The position numbers and the translations under genes are program-made. A DNA stretch of 64,000 bases from CALLPQ01 sp038531745 (GTDB taxonomy: Bacteria > Pseudomonadota > Alphaproteobacteria > Caulobacterales > Parvularculaceae): contig JBCBBJ010000002.1 of the NCBI GenBank assembly GCA_038531745.1, positions 186,001 through 250,000 on the forward strand, read 5' to 3'. The notes under the pieces are model-generated. The model was not told the DNA's origin. It ran no database searches and saw only the letters and a program-made list of their open reading frames with translations. Each line of letters opens with the position of its first letter. Positions within the stretch are counted from its first letter, which is position 1. This document shows positions 43,678 through 52,777 of the stretch, piece by piece.

Positions 43678-45054
43678 ATGGTTGCGCCCCTTTCGCCCGC
43701 TCGCGGGACCCGTTTCATGCCCGGCGGTGTTCTGTATCTGGCCGTTGCAGCGGCGATGGTTCTGATTGCCGGGTGCACTACCACCGAGCCCACACGCGGC
43801 CCCGTTACGCAAGTGCCGCCGCGCACCAGTACAACCCCCGACACTGAACCCACCGCGCCCATAGACCGGGCCCCGGCGGAGAATTTTATCAAGCCCCGTC
43901 ATTTTGACGGGACCGAGCCCGTTCGCGTGGCGCTGTTGCTGCCCTTTTCCGCCACGAATGACAGCGCGCGGGCGATTGCCTCCGCCATGTTTGATGCCGC
44001 CCAATTGGCGGTTTTTGATGCCGGTGATCAAAACTTTCTGCTGATCCCCAAAGACACCAAAGGCACACCCGACGGGGCGCGTATCGCCGCGCGGTCCGCT
44101 GTGCAGGACGGCGCCGAGATGATTTTGGGCCCCCTTTTCTCAGAATCGGTTGAGGCCGCCGCAGAGGTCACCCGGATTGCGCAAATTCCCATGGTGGCGT
44201 TTTCATCGGATCTGAAATCACGTGGGCGCGGTGTCTATCTCCTGTCGTTTCCACCGGAGTTGGAAGTGAGCCGGATTACCGATTTTGCCGTTCTGAACGG
44301 CTATAACCGGTTTGGCGTCCTGGCCCCGCGCAACGATTATGGGGACCGGGTGAGCGGATCATTTGCCGAGGAGGTTTTTGTCCGCGGCGGGGTCATCGTC
44401 CATGAGGAACGCTATCTTCAGGACCCTGACGAAATGTTGGAGCCCGCCAAACGCCTTGCCAAATATTCAAAAGAGGTTGTACCGCTTGAGTTCCGCCATG
44501 AGTTCGATCCCAACGATCCCCAGCCCGTCAATGCCGATGATGCTGACCAGGGCTACACGCGCGGCTATCAGGCGGTCATGATGCCCGAACAAGGCACGTT
44601 GTTGCGCGCGCTTGCGCCACTGCTCCCTTATTACAATGTGGATATCACAAATATCAAATTGTTGGGCGTATCGGGGTGGAATAATCCGCGCTTGACCCGT
44701 GAGCCCGCCTTGCGCGGTGGCTGGTTTGCCGCTCCGGACCCAACCATCAGCGGAAATTTTGAAACGCGGTATATGAACAGTTTTGGGGCCAAGCCACCGA
44801 GACTCTCGTCGCTCGCCTATGATGCAACCTTGCTAGCGGCGCGTCTGGCCACCCGGCCCGACCCCTTTACCCGGTTTTCAGCCGACGCCATCGCCGACCC
44901 CAATGGCTATTTCGGGGCCGATGGTCTTTTCCGTTTGAACCCGGACGGTTCCATTGAACGCGGCCTTGCCATTCTGGAAATTCAACCCGGTGGTATTCAG
45001 GTGATCGATCCGGCACCGCGCAGCTTTGCTGATCCGCAAGCCTCTGCGTTTTAA
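43678..45054 (+). CDS. penicillin-binding protein activator, LpoA/LppC-like lipoprotein
   Basis: A 458-residue outer-membrane lipoprotein. The start at 43678 follows AGGAGAG, then come a signal peptide with VLIAGC and a Pro/Thr linker. The rest is a periplasmic-binding-protein-like fold (VRVALLLPFSATNDSARAIA, then LGPLFSESVEAAAEVTR, FAVLNGYNRFGVLAPRNDYG). This is the C-terminal domain of LpoA, which stimulates peptidoglycan synthases; the N-terminal TPR half of enterobacterial LpoA is absent, as in other alphaproteobacteria. The position next to rsmI and yraN supports the call. Confidence 0.85.
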   Translation: MVAPLSPARGTRFMPGGVLYLAVAAAMVLIAGCTTTEPTRGPVTQVPPRTSTTPDTEPTAPIDRAPAENFIKPRHFDGTEPVRVALLLPFSATNDSARAIASAMFDAAQLAVFDAGDQNFLLIPKDTKGTPDGARIAARSAVQDGAEMILGPLFSESVEAAAEVTRIAQIPMVAFSSDLKSRGRGVYLLSFPPELEVSRITDFAVLNGYNRFGVLAPRNDYGDRVSGSFAEEVFVRGGVIVHEERYLQDPDEMLEPAKRLAKYSKEVVPLEFRHEFDPNDPQPVNADDADQGYTRGYQAVMMPEQGTLLRALAPLLPYYNVDITNIKLLGVSGWNNPRLTREPALRGGWFAAPDPTISGNFETRYMNSFGAKPPRLSSLAYDATLLAARLATRPDPFTRFSADAIADPNGYFGADGLFRLNPDGSIERGLAILEIQPGGIQVIDPAPRSFADPQASAF

Positions 45055-45084
45055 GCGGCCACCGACCCGCGGGAGACCCACATC

Positions 45085-46029
45085 ATGGCCGGTCTAAAAA
45101 TTGCCATTCAGATGGACCCCATCGAAGCGGTCAATGTCCACGCCGACACAAGTTTCGACCTAGCGCTGGAGGCCCATGGGCGCGGTCACGAGATTTGGGT
45201 CTATGGCCCGGACCATTTAAGCTTTGACAGCGGCACCGTTCTGGCTCGCGCGCAAAAAGTAACGCATCTTGCCCGGGACGAGGGTGCGCACGTTGCGCTG
45301 GACGCACCAACGCCGCTTAATCTGCATAAGGTCGACGTGGTGTTGATCCGGCAGGACCCGCCTTTTGACATGGCTTATATTACTACGGCGCAAATCCTTG
45401 AGCGGTTACAGCCAGACGTCATGGTCCTGAATGATCCGCAAGGCATTCGCGACGCGCCGGAAAAACTGTTCGTCACGGATTTCGCCGACCTGACCCCGCC
45501 AACCCTGATCACGCGCGATGTGCCCGCCATAGAGAGGTTCCGCGAAAGTCATGGGGATATCATCCTGAAGCCGCTCTATGGCAATGGCGGGGCCGGCGTG
45601 TTTCTGGTGCGCCGCGACGATGGCAATTATAACACGGTCATAGAGCAGTTCCTGCAATTTTACCGCGAGCCCATGATTGCGCAGCAATTTTTGCCGGCGG
45701 TTTCGCAAGGGGATAAACGCATCATCCTCCTAGATGGGGAGCCCGTGGGCGCCATCAACCGCGTACCCGCGAAGGGGGAGACTCGGTCCAATATGCATGT
45801 GGGCGGACGAGCCGAGAAAATTGACCTTACCGAACGGGACCGTGAGATTTGCGCGCGCATCGGCCCGGCGTTGAAAGAACGTGGGCTTTTGCTCACCGGC
45901 ATCGACGTGATCGGCCCCTGGATGACCGAGATTAATGTGACCTCCCCCACCGGCGTTCAGGAGGTTCGCCGGTTTGGTGGCAATGATATCTCCGCCCTGT
46001 TGTGGGACTGGGTTGAGGCGCGGCGCTAA
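45085..46029 (+). CDS. gshB: glutathione synthase
   Basis: A 314-residue ATP-grasp enzyme that joins gamma-glutamylcysteine and glycine. It begins IAIQMDPIEAVNVHADTSFD, contains VLIRQDPPFDMAYITTAQIL and NDPQGIRDAPEKLF, the ATP-grasp ILKPLYGNGGAGVFLV, and ends with TEINVTSPTGVQE. Length and motifs are complete. GGGAGA is positioned 9 nt before the start, 30 bp after the LpoA-like gene. Confidence 0.96.
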   Translation: MAGLKIAIQMDPIEAVNVHADTSFDLALEAHGRGHEIWVYGPDHLSFDSGTVLARAQKVTHLARDEGAHVALDAPTPLNLHKVDVVLIRQDPPFDMAYITTAQILERLQPDVMVLNDPQGIRDAPEKLFVTDFADLTPPTLITRDVPAIERFRESHGDIILKPLYGNGGAGVFLVRRDDGNYNTVIEQFLQFYREPMIAQQFLPAVSQGDKRIILLDGEPVGAINRVPAKGETRSNMHVGGRAEKIDLTERDREICARIGPALKERGLLLTGIDVIGPWMTEINVTSPTGVQEVRRFGGNDISALLWDWVEARR

Positions 46030-46043
46030 CACCAATCTCGTGC

Positions 46044-46071
46044 TTGCATTCGTCATTTGCTACGCTATAAC
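46044..46071 (+). promoter_or_regulatory. candidate promoter of rpmI-rplT
   Basis: TTGCAT (46044-46049) and TATAAC (46066-46071) are 16 bp apart, leaving a leader of about 125 nt before rpmI. The leader is G+C-rich and can form a hairpin near 46173-46187, where ribosomal-protein autoregulation would be expected, but no known leader was matched. Confidence 0.4.
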
Positions 46072-46204
46072 CCGCGCTCTTCGACAAGGTGATCGGGCCA
46101 TATGGGTATGCCCTGGTAACCTTCCTGCAGGACTTCAAACCGGCGCTTCACCGGTGAGGAGCCCACCGATTGGCCCTTTCGCGGCCGGAGAAAAGGAACG
46201 CAAA

Positions 46205-46405
46205 ATGCCCAAAATGAAGACCAAGTCAGGCGCCAAAAAGCGCTTCAAGATGACCGCCACCGGCAAGGTAAAAGCCGGTCAGGCGGGCAAACGCCACGGC
46301 ATGATTAAACGCACGCCCAAGCAGATCCGGCAAAAGCGCGGCACCGATGTGCTCGCCGCCGCCGATGCGAAGATCGTGAAAAAATACATGCCGTACGCCC
46401 GTTAA
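46205..46405 (+). CDS. rpmI: 50S ribosomal protein L35
   Basis: A 66-residue basic protein starting MPKMKTKSGAKKRFKMTATG and ending MPYAR, the complete L35. AAAAGGAA precedes the ATG. A longer frame to 45974 overlaps gshB and is not used. It is followed by rplT after 36 bp; infC does not precede it. Confidence 0.97.
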   Translation: MPKMKTKSGAKKRFKMTATGKVKAGQAGKRHGMIKRTPKQIRQKRGTDVLAAADAKIVKKYMPYAR

Positions 46406-46441
46406 GGCGTCCCCGTTTACCCTTCTTGAGGAGCTTATCCC

Positions 46442-46798
46442 ATGCCACGCGTCACCTCTGGTCCGTCGACCGCGAACCGTCACAAGAAAATTATCAAATC
46501 CGCCAAGGGCTATTATGGCCGCCGGAAAAATACATTCCGCGTTGCCAACCAGGCGGTGGAAAAAGCCGGCCAATACGCCTATCGCGACCGCCGCGCGCGC
46601 AAGCGCAATTTTCGCGCCCTGTGGATCCAACGGATCAACGCCGCCGCCCGCGAACACGGCCTGACCTACGGCCGCTTTATCGACGGGCTCAACAAGGCCG
46701 GCATCGAGGTGGACCGCAAAGTCCTGTCCGACATCGCCATCCGCGAGCCCGACGCCTTCAAGGCAATCGTCGAGCAAGCGAAAGCAGCGCTGGCGTAG
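46442..46798 (+). CDS. rplT: 50S ribosomal protein L20
   Basis: A 118-residue RNA-binding protein needed early in 50S assembly: MPRVTSGPSTANRHKKIIKS, GYYGRRKNTFRVANQAVEKA and RRARKRNFRALWIQRINAAA are typical. The gene is complete and ends 23 bp before a strong terminator, so rpmI-rplT is a two-gene unit. pheS does not follow, unlike in many bacteria. Confidence 0.97.
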   Translation: MPRVTSGPSTANRHKKIIKSAKGYYGRRKNTFRVANQAVEKAGQYAYRDRRARKRNFRALWIQRINAAAREHGLTYGRFIDGLNKAGIEVDRKVLSDIAIREPDAFKAIVEQAKAALA

Positions 46799-46820
46799 GT
46801 CTTCTGATTTTTACTTTTGC

Positions 46821-46855
46821 AAAAGCCTCCGCATTCTGTGTACGGAGGCTTTTTT
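46821..46855 (+). terminator. rho-independent terminator of rpmI-rplT
   Basis: AAAAGCCTCCG (46821-46831) pairs perfectly with CGGAGGCTTTT (46843-46853) and is followed by T residues to 46855. Confidence 0.95.
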
Positions 46856-46936
46856 GTATCTGTGGTGCGTCTTGGATATCGCGGTCAAGCCGCGGTCGGG
46901 CGGGAGGGGGTAAAAGTGAAGGCAGCAACACCGCCT

Positions 46937-46957
46937 CCCCGCGACTTAATCGCGGGG
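46937..46957. repeat. 8-bp perfect hairpin in the rplT-lptG gap
   Basis: CCCCGCGA (46937-46944) and TCGCGGGG (46950-46957) flank a 5-nt loop. The 260-bp gap between the rplT terminator and lptG (46856-47116) is G+C-rich, contains no credible gene and holds nothing else I can name. Confidence 0.4.
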
Positions 46958-47116
46958 TCCATGGCGATCCGCCTACTGAGTACCCCTAATAGTCATCTGG
47001 GCTCCAAACGATACAACACCCCGCGCCCCAAGTGGCACCCCCTCGACCCCGAGGCCAAGCCACGGGGAGGCGATGGGGTTGGGGTTCAGACGGTTTTTAA
47101 GGAACCGAAGGCGGCG

Positions 47117-48223
47117 TTACTTACTTTCCATCGACACAACAATCGTAAAGCCGATAATCATAAAGAGGGCGAGCGGGAAAAACGCGCCAAGGCTGGCGGG
47201 TAAGACGCCCAGTTTGCCAAGCGCCAGGGAAATGTTTTCCACAACGAAGTAACCGAAACCGAGGATTGATCCATTAATTGCCCGCGAGAGCATAACGCCG
47301 GATCGGTGCGCCCCAAACCCCGCCATGGCGCCCAAGAGCGGCATGATGAGCGTTGCCAGGGGCCGGGAAAACCGGCTCAAAAATGAGGTCATTTCAGAGC
47401 GATAGTCGGCATTATCACGTTTGAGCTGATCGATCTTTGCCCATAATTCCGACAGGCTAGTCCGGTCTGGCTCCAGCGAGAGGGCAAAGAGAAAATCGGG
47501 GCTTAAATCTGCATCCCAGCGCAAGCTGTTCGAGAAAACAACACTCTGATCGCGGGCACTACCGCGATTAACCTCATTGAACGTCCACCGACCATTTTCA
47601 AACGTGGCGGAGCGCGCGCGAAATACCTCCCGCGTCAGGGCGCCCACCCGCTCATAAACCGTCACATCGTTTAGGGTTGTCACCGCGTTGTCTCGATTGG
47701 CCGAAACGGCCTCGATAATATCATCTTCAAATGTTAAGCGAATATCCGTACGCACACTATCGCTCGGCGGTAGACTGATGGCGTAATTATTGGCCCGCCA
47801 ATAGTTGAGCCGGTCAGCCGCCTCAACCGCAATTAACTCCTGAAAGGCAAAATGGAACAGCGCGATGGCGCCGCACACAAGTCCAACCGGAAAAAGCACC
47901 TTGTTCACGGACATCCCCGCCGCCCGCATCACCGTAATTTCACTGGTGAGCGCAAGACTGGTCAGGGAAAAAACAATCGCAAGCAACGCCGCAAACGGGA
48001 TAAACTGACTGATGATCTGCGGCAGCGCATAACCCAAATAGCGCAATAAAGAGAGCGGCGTTGCCCCCGGCGCGGCAAGGACGTCATCGGAGTAATTTAA
48101 AAGATCAAGCATCTGCCAGATCAGGGAAATCAGAACGAGCAGGAGGGCGAACCGCGAAAAAACGATCTTGCCCACATAGGCGGTAAAAACACCATCAACA
48201 GTGCGCACGGGAAAGCCGTTCAT
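47117..48223 (-). CDS. lptG: LPS export ABC transporter permease LptG
   Basis: A 368-residue inner-membrane permease of the LptB2FG complex. Three or so N-terminal helices (MNGFPVRTVDGVFTAYVGKI, LRYLGYALPQIISQFIPFAA) are followed by a periplasmic beta-jellyroll domain and three C-terminal helices. LptFG extracts LPS and passes it to LptC. The start overlaps the lptF stop by 4 bp. Confidence 0.9.
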   Translation of the reverse strand: MNGFPVRTVDGVFTAYVGKIVFSRFALLLVLISLIWQMLDLLNYSDDVLAAPGATPLSLLRYLGYALPQIISQFIPFAALLAIVFSLTSLALTSEITVMRAAGMSVNKVLFPVGLVCGAIALFHFAFQELIAVEAADRLNYWRANNYAISLPPSDSVRTDIRLTFEDDIIEAVSANRDNAVTTLNDVTVYERVGALTREVFRARSATFENGRWTFNEVNRGSARDQSVVFSNSLRWDADLSPDFLFALSLEPDRTSLSELWAKIDQLKRDNADYRSEMTSFLSRFSRPLATLIMPLLGAMAGFGAHRSGVMLSRAINGSILGFGYFVVENISLALGKLGVLPASLGAFFPLALFMIIGFTIVVSMESK

Positions 48224-49521
48224 GGGCGGGGTCCCCGGCCACTATTGGCCCGGTTCAGATTTGGGCCCGATGGTGTTGCCACCGGCGATGTGGCCGGTGT
48301 GGGCGCACGCGCCTGGACACTCTCGCCAAGCAACACCTCCAACCCGGAGCGCGGACGGGCAGCACTGGCCAAACGAATGGGGGCATTTTGCACCCGCGCC
48401 ATCAATCGTGCGTTCCGAGCGCTATCAATCGCATTATTATAGAGCATAAAGCTAATGATCGCAAATATAATCAGTACGCCCCATATAGTGACATAAGGAG
48501 AGGCATTGCCTTCGGCAACCACGACCTGGCCCCATTCTTCAACAACCTCATGATAGGCAATCAAAAGCGCAATACCGATCAAGGGTTTGGTGTTTGAGGC
48601 GCGCCGCCGCCCCGTCACTCCCGTGGCCAAGGCGAGAATGGGTAACACCAAAAACGCAATGGGCTGCATGATCCGCCAATGAAAGTCAGCACGGAAAGCA
48701 TCATAAGTGACCGGATGGGCCGACCGCCCCTCCCGCACGACACGCCATAATTCGGTGAATGTTGCCTCTGACGCATCAACACCGCGCGCCCGAAACTTGG
48801 CAATGGCCGGGAGATCAAGCGTCAAATCAAAGGTGTCAAAAGCTAGAGCCTCTATGCGCTCCCCATTGGGGGCAACGCGCACATTCATGCCGTCTTTGAG
48901 TTCCAGGTTTAGAACCGACAGATCGGTTGACGCCGACAGGGACCCGGTTTGCGCGGTGATGGTTTCCTTACGGCCGTTTTGCGCGGTGCGTTCCAGAAAA
49001 ATGTCGGTCGCTTTGCGCGTTTCTTTATTGATCGCGCCGAGGCGGATAACGACACCGTCATCAAGCTCAATGAACTCCCCCGGCTGAATGCGGATACCAA
49101 AGGCACCGCTCGTCACATCAAACCGGATCTGGTCATATTTGTAACTGCCATAGGGCTGAATATAGCCCACCAGCAAAAAGTCGAAGATCAGGAGCAAGAT
49201 CACCAACCCGTAAATCGGGCGCAACAACCGCGCAAAGGAGATTCCGCTGGAGCTAAGCGCATCAAGCTCGCTCGACAAGGAAAGATTACGAAAGGCAAGC
49301 ATGATGCCGAGGAACACACCCAAGGGCAGGGCAAGGCCGAGATAATGCGGCACCAGATTGGCCATCATGCGCCAGACCACATCAACGGGCCCTTGCTCGG
49401 CAAGAACAAAGTCAAACAGCCGCAGCATCTGTTCCAGCAGCAGCAGCATAGCCGCCACGCACAGAGCCAGCAGGAGCGGCGTCATCACGGCACGCAGGAT
49501 GTAGCGATCGATCAGGCTCAT
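48220..49521 (-). CDS. lptF: LPS export ABC transporter permease LptF
   Basis: A 433-residue permease partner of LptG beginning MSLIDRYILRAVMTPLLLAL. It has family motifs in the first helices (LVPHYLGLALPLGVFLGIML, ELDALSSSGIS), a periplasmic jellyroll, and C-terminal helices. The last 45 residues are a Pro/Ala/Arg-rich cytosolic tail not needed by the family, so the protein is longer than usual. Together with lptG it forms the minus-strand pair lptFG. Confidence 0.92.
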   Translation of the reverse strand: MSLIDRYILRAVMTPLLLALCVAAMLLLLEQMLRLFDFVLAEQGPVDVVWRMMANLVPHYLGLALPLGVFLGIMLAFRNLSLSSELDALSSSGISFARLLRPIYGLVILLLIFDFLLVGYIQPYGSYKYDQIRFDVTSGAFGIRIQPGEFIELDDGVVIRLGAINKETRKATDIFLERTAQNGRKETITAQTGSLSASTDLSVLNLELKDGMNVRVAPNGERIEALAFDTFDLTLDLPAIAKFRARGVDASEATFTELWRVVREGRSAHPVTYDAFRADFHWRIMQPIAFLVLPILALATGVTGRRRASNTKPLIGIALLIAYHEVVEEWGQVVVAEGNASPYVTIWGVLIIFAIISFMLYNNAIDSARNARLMARVQNAPIRLASAARPRSGLEVLLGESVQARAPTPATSPVATPSGPNLNRANSGRGPRP

Positions 49522-49669
49522 CGGTGGTTCGTTCTGATGCCTACAAATATGCCCGTTCAGGGCCTTTAGTTGTGCCGGGAAGGCGCGCGCAATTCAAGGG
49601 TTGCAAAAGCCGCGCCGCCCCTCCCCCAGCAGTGGCAAAACTGCGCCGGGTGGGGTGGGTGCTGCGAAA

Positions 49670-50911
49670 CTATTCCAGCGCTGATCGTGCATAAGCCGCA
49701 ATGGCGGCCCGGTAATTCTCCACAAGACCGCCCAGAATTTCGTCCCAGTCAAAGCCATCGGCCACCTGGCGCGCCGCCGCGCCATAGGTTCGGCGCGTGT
49801 CGCTATTCAGCGCCAAGGTGCGCAAGGGCCCCGTCAACCCGTCAACGGTGGGCGGACCAAGAAGCCCGGTTTTTGCCTCTTCAATCAACGACACACTACC
49901 CGATGCGCGCGCGCATACCGTGGGCACGCCGGAGGCCATGGCCTCCAAAGTCACATTGCCAAACGTTTCGGTTATGGAAGGGTTGAGGAAAATGTCCGCA
50001 TTTGCATAGCCGCGGGCCAAATCCTCCCCGCCCTGATAGCCAAGGAAAACGCTATCACCCGGCAACATCCCCTCAAACCGGCTGCGCTCCGGCCCATCGC
50101 CAATGATCAAGGCCCGCAAACCGGGAACCGTTTCGCGCACCGCCGCAAAGGTTTCGGCGAACATTTCGAGACCTTTTTCCAGAACGATGCGGCCCACAAA
50201 CAAAACCGCCACATGATCGGGGGCCAAACCGTGGTGCGCGCGCCAGTCATCGTCGCGTTTATCGGATGTGAAAAGCGCGCCATCAACCCCGCGCGTCCAC
50301 AGGCGGATATCCTCACCAATCCGATCCGCCCGCAGGGCATCGCCCATGGACATGGACGGCACATAGACATGCTCACACCGGCCATAAAAACTGCGCATCA
50401 GGTTAAGAAATACCGGCTGCAGAAAACCGACCCCATAATATTGGAGATAGGTATCAAACCGCGTGTGGAAGGAGGCAACAGCCGGGACGCCATGTTGGTT
50501 GGCATATTTCAGTGCAGAAAAGCCAAGCCGGTCGGGCGCAGACAAATGGATGAGATCGGGCTTGAACGCGTTCAACACGTCGCGGGCGCTACCCACCGGA
50601 TTACCGTCAGCCAATAGCCCCTCTGTAGGCGGATTTGTTACCCGTTCAATGGGCGCATCAATAGTGCGGGCGAGGCGATATTCCCCGCGCCCCGGGATGG
50701 CAATAGACGGAACCGCCACGAGGGTGCCCGTGGGCGCGATGGCTGGCGCTGGTATTTCCGGGGCAAAGACACGCACCTCATGGCCCTGTGCGAGGAGATA
50801 GCCAACGAGCCGATTGAGCGCCTTCACCGGGCCATCAACCACATTGTTATAATTGCCGGAAAAAAGGGCAATACGGAGGGGTTTCGTTGATCGTTCGGCA
50901 GAAACAGACAA
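49670..50911 (-). CDS. GT4 glycosyltransferase (glycolipid/mannosyl type)
   Basis: A 413-residue GT-B enzyme. It begins LRIALFSGNYNNVVDGPVKA and contains HLSAPDRLGFSALKYANQHG, SFHTRFDTYLQYYG, VLFVGRIVLEKGLEMFAETF and NPSITETFGNVTLEAMASG, the GT4 E-x7-E region. The pattern resembles glycosyltransferases that glycosylate membrane lipids (SqdX- and MgtA-like). The start is probably TTG at 50911, as no ATG is near. The acceptor is not known. It lies upstream of lptFG on the same strand with a 148-bp gap and may not be cotranscribed. Confidence 0.85.
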   Translation of the reverse strand: MSVSAERSTKPLRIALFSGNYNNVVDGPVKALNRLVGYLLAQGHEVRVFAPEIPAPAIAPTGTLVAVPSIAIPGRGEYRLARTIDAPIERVTNPPTEGLLADGNPVGSARDVLNAFKPDLIHLSAPDRLGFSALKYANQHGVPAVASFHTRFDTYLQYYGVGFLQPVFLNLMRSFYGRCEHVYVPSMSMGDALRADRIGEDIRLWTRGVDGALFTSDKRDDDWRAHHGLAPDHVAVLFVGRIVLEKGLEMFAETFAAVRETVPGLRALIIGDGPERSRFEGMLPGDSVFLGYQGGEDLARGYANADIFLNPSITETFGNVTLEAMASGVPTVCARASGSVSLIEEAKTGLLGPPTVDGLTGPLRTLALNSDTRRTYGAAARQVADGFDWDEILGGLVENYRAAIAAYARSALE

Positions 50912-50971
50912 GGGGAACCTGTTATTTGTGTTTTGTGAGGAGAAAATATAATGTCTTTATAGTGATCATTA

Positions 50972-51721
50972 TTAAGTATCTTTGCCGAAATCCTTATCGA
51001 ACATGGCGAGAGCCATGGCATCGACAATAATTTCAATCTGACGCCAAACCTCATCCACGGGTTGCATCAAGAAGCCATCGGCCACCGCCATGGTCACGAT
51101 CCCATGGACAGAGGCCCACAAAGCGCGGGTTGCGGTATCGCGCACTTGCCGATCATGCGTACCCGGAAAGACCGAGATTGCATCTTCGATCACATCAAAC
51201 AGGGCCTGTTCCTTGGCCGTATACCATGGCGGCGGCGCAGTCTTTCGACTGCGATTAAAGGCAAGCGTTGCAAGCCAGATTCCCTGGTGCTCAACAACAA
51301 ATTCCAGATAGGCCCGCGCCAGTGCCAGCATCTGGTCAATCGGCTCTTCACCGGCGGCACGCGCGCCGTCAAGCGCGGTGCGTTCACTGGCCAACAACCG
51401 GTCATAGGTCTCGCCATTGACGATCCGCACCAACTCATCAAGGTCATCAAACAAATTGTAGATTGAGCCGACAGAGATTCCGGCTTCATTGGCGATATAG
51501 CGGGCCTTGACGCTATCAATGCCGCCGCTTTCCATGGCGCGGCGGGCCGCGGCGATCACCTTTTCACGCACTTTTGGGTCAAACCCTTTGCGGCCCGACC
51601 TGTTGGCCGCAACGCCGACCGGTGATGATGATGCGCCCTTCCGCACAGGGTGTTTGGCCAGTTCCGGTTCGGCCGTTTGCGCCGGCATTAGCGTTTCAGC
51701 ACTCATAAGGGCTCTGCTCAC
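50972..51721 (-). CDS. TetR-family regulator facing pspA
   Basis: A 249-residue regulator. A 40-residue polar N-terminal extension precedes the helix-turn-helix: VREKVIAAARRAMESGGIDS, then VKARYIANEAGISVGSIYNL and FDDLDELVRIVNG. The C-terminal ligand domain contains WLATLAFNRSRKTAPPPWYT. GTG 51721 has GGAAA upstream; an ATG at 51706 is an alternative. It is divergently arranged from pspA-yiaAB, with three TGAACNNTGTTCA palindromes between them, so it is very likely their repressor. Confidence 0.88.
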   Translation of the reverse strand: MSRALMSAETLMPAQTAEPELAKHPVRKGASSSPVGVAANRSGRKGFDPKVREKVIAAARRAMESGGIDSVKARYIANEAGISVGSIYNLFDDLDELVRIVNGETYDRLLASERTALDGARAAGEEPIDQMLALARAYLEFVVEHQGIWLATLAFNRSRKTAPPPWYTAKEQALFDVIEDAISVFPGTHDRQVRDTATRALWASVHGIVTMAVADGFLMQPVDEVWRQIEIIVDAMALAMFDKDFGKDT

Positions 51722-51740
51722 TCTATGTTTCCGCTACCGA

Positions 51741-51760
51741 AATGACCGTCATCGGTCATT
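51741..51760. promoter_or_regulatory. perfect 8-bp palindrome before the tetR start
   Basis: AATGACCG (51741-51748) and CGGTCATT (51753-51760) flank TCAT, about 20-40 bp before the tetR start codon. It has a different sequence from the TGAAC sites, so a second regulator may act here. Confidence 0.45.
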
Positions 51761-51800
51761 CAGTGGAAGAGATAGCATATATCGCCCTTCGACGGAAATA

Positions 51801-51869
51801 TGAACATTGTTCAAAATATATATTGAACAATGTTCATTAATGCGTATAAGAAGCACTGAACGTTGTTCA
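51801..51869. promoter_or_regulatory. three palindromic operators between tetR and pspA
   Basis: TGAACATTGTTCA (51801-51813), TGAACAATGTTCA (51824-51836) and TGAACGTTGTTCA (51857-51869) are near-perfect copies of TGAACNNTGTTCA, spaced 23 and 33 bp centre to centre. The second overlaps the pspA -35 box and the third the inferred start of transcription, as expected for repressor sites. Confidence 0.75.
51823..51850 (+). promoter_or_regulatory. candidate promoter of pspA-yiaAB
   Basis: TTGAAC (51823-51828) and TATAAG (51845-51850) are separated by 16 bp, which puts transcription start near 51857. No sigma-54 (GG-N10-GC) promoter is evident, unlike classical psp operons. Confidence 0.5.
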
Positions 51870-51937
51870 TCGGTGCTGTCACTGCGATCAGTGTTTTGGC
51901 CGACCCGGCCATATCAACCGTCGATAAGGAGAAGATT

Positions 51938-52738
51938 ATGTGGAAAACCTTGCGCACCATCATGCTCGGCCGCTCGGCCCGGGCAGAGGAAAAACTTGAA
52001 ATTGATCATGCGCCAATCATCTTGGAACAGAAAATCCGCGAGGCCGAAACCGGACAAAATGAAGCCAAGCGCGCCCTCGCCCACGCCATTGCCCAGGCCA
52101 AACGCGAGCGCGCCACCCTAACAGGTCTGAAAAAACGGATTACCGATCTGACCGATCGGATTCGAACGGCCCTCGCCCAGCAAAAGGAAAATCTGGCTGA
52201 GGATGCAGCGCGCTTGCTCGCAGATCTGGAAAATGAACAATCCGTCCGCACCCGGACCCTGAAAGGTGCCGAGGAGCGGGCCGAGCGTTTGCGTCTTGCC
52301 ATAGAAAAAACCGACCGCCGACTGATTGATTTACGCCAAGGCTTATTGACCGCAACATCTATCGACACCGAGCGCCGGGCCACCAACACGATCAAAGGGA
52401 CCCTCACGGCCAACACCGCCATCGCCGAGGGGGAGGCGGTTCTCAATCGGCTTATGAACAGCGAAGACCCCGTTGCCGAGATTGAGGCATTGGAAGCAAT
52501 CGAAAATGATCTATCGGGCGCGTCGGTTATCGACGCAATGGCCAAGGCCGGTATTGGCGAAGGCAATCAGACCCGGCCCGAAGATGTCCTGACCCGGATT
52601 AAAGCGTCCATGTCAGTGCAGGTGGCAGACATGATCGACAAAGCCGACACAGCCTTTCATCAGTCAATTGATAAAGCAGTGGAGACAGCTTTTGACCACG
52701 CCGCCAGCGCGGTCGCACCAAAACCGCACTCGTCTTAA
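51938..52738 (+). CDS. pspA: PspA/IM30-family membrane stress protein
   Basis: A 266-residue almost entirely alpha-helical coiled-coil protein. It starts MWKTLRTIMLGRSARAEEKL, with an amphipathic N-terminal helix for membrane binding. Helices rich in Glu, Arg and Ala follow (AKRALAHAIAQAKRERATL, LADLENEQSVRTRTLKGAEE). PspA and Vipp1 polymerise on damaged membranes and limit proton leakage. The start at 51938 follows AAGGAGA; the frame from 51863 is rejected because it crosses the operator. yiaAB follows after 39 bp. No pspB, pspC or pspF is near. Confidence 0.85.
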   Translation: MWKTLRTIMLGRSARAEEKLEIDHAPIILEQKIREAETGQNEAKRALAHAIAQAKRERATLTGLKKRITDLTDRIRTALAQQKENLAEDAARLLADLENEQSVRTRTLKGAEERAERLRLAIEKTDRRLIDLRQGLLTATSIDTERRATNTIKGTLTANTAIAEGEAVLNRLMNSEDPVAEIEALEAIENDLSGASVIDAMAKAGIGEGNQTRPEDVLTRIKASMSVQVADMIDKADTAFHQSIDKAVETAFDHAASAVAPKPHSS

Positions 52739-52777
52739 TAACTAACCTCCTCCCTCAACCGTATAAGGAGCATCATC

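Noticed and set aside
46817..47203. Plus-strand 128-codon ORF after rplT
   Set aside because: It begins inside the rplT terminator and ends antisense to lptG.
51863..51937. N-terminal extension of pspA
   Set aside because: It overlaps the third operator and the inferred transcription start; ATG 51938 has an ideal ribosome-binding site and the family N-terminus.
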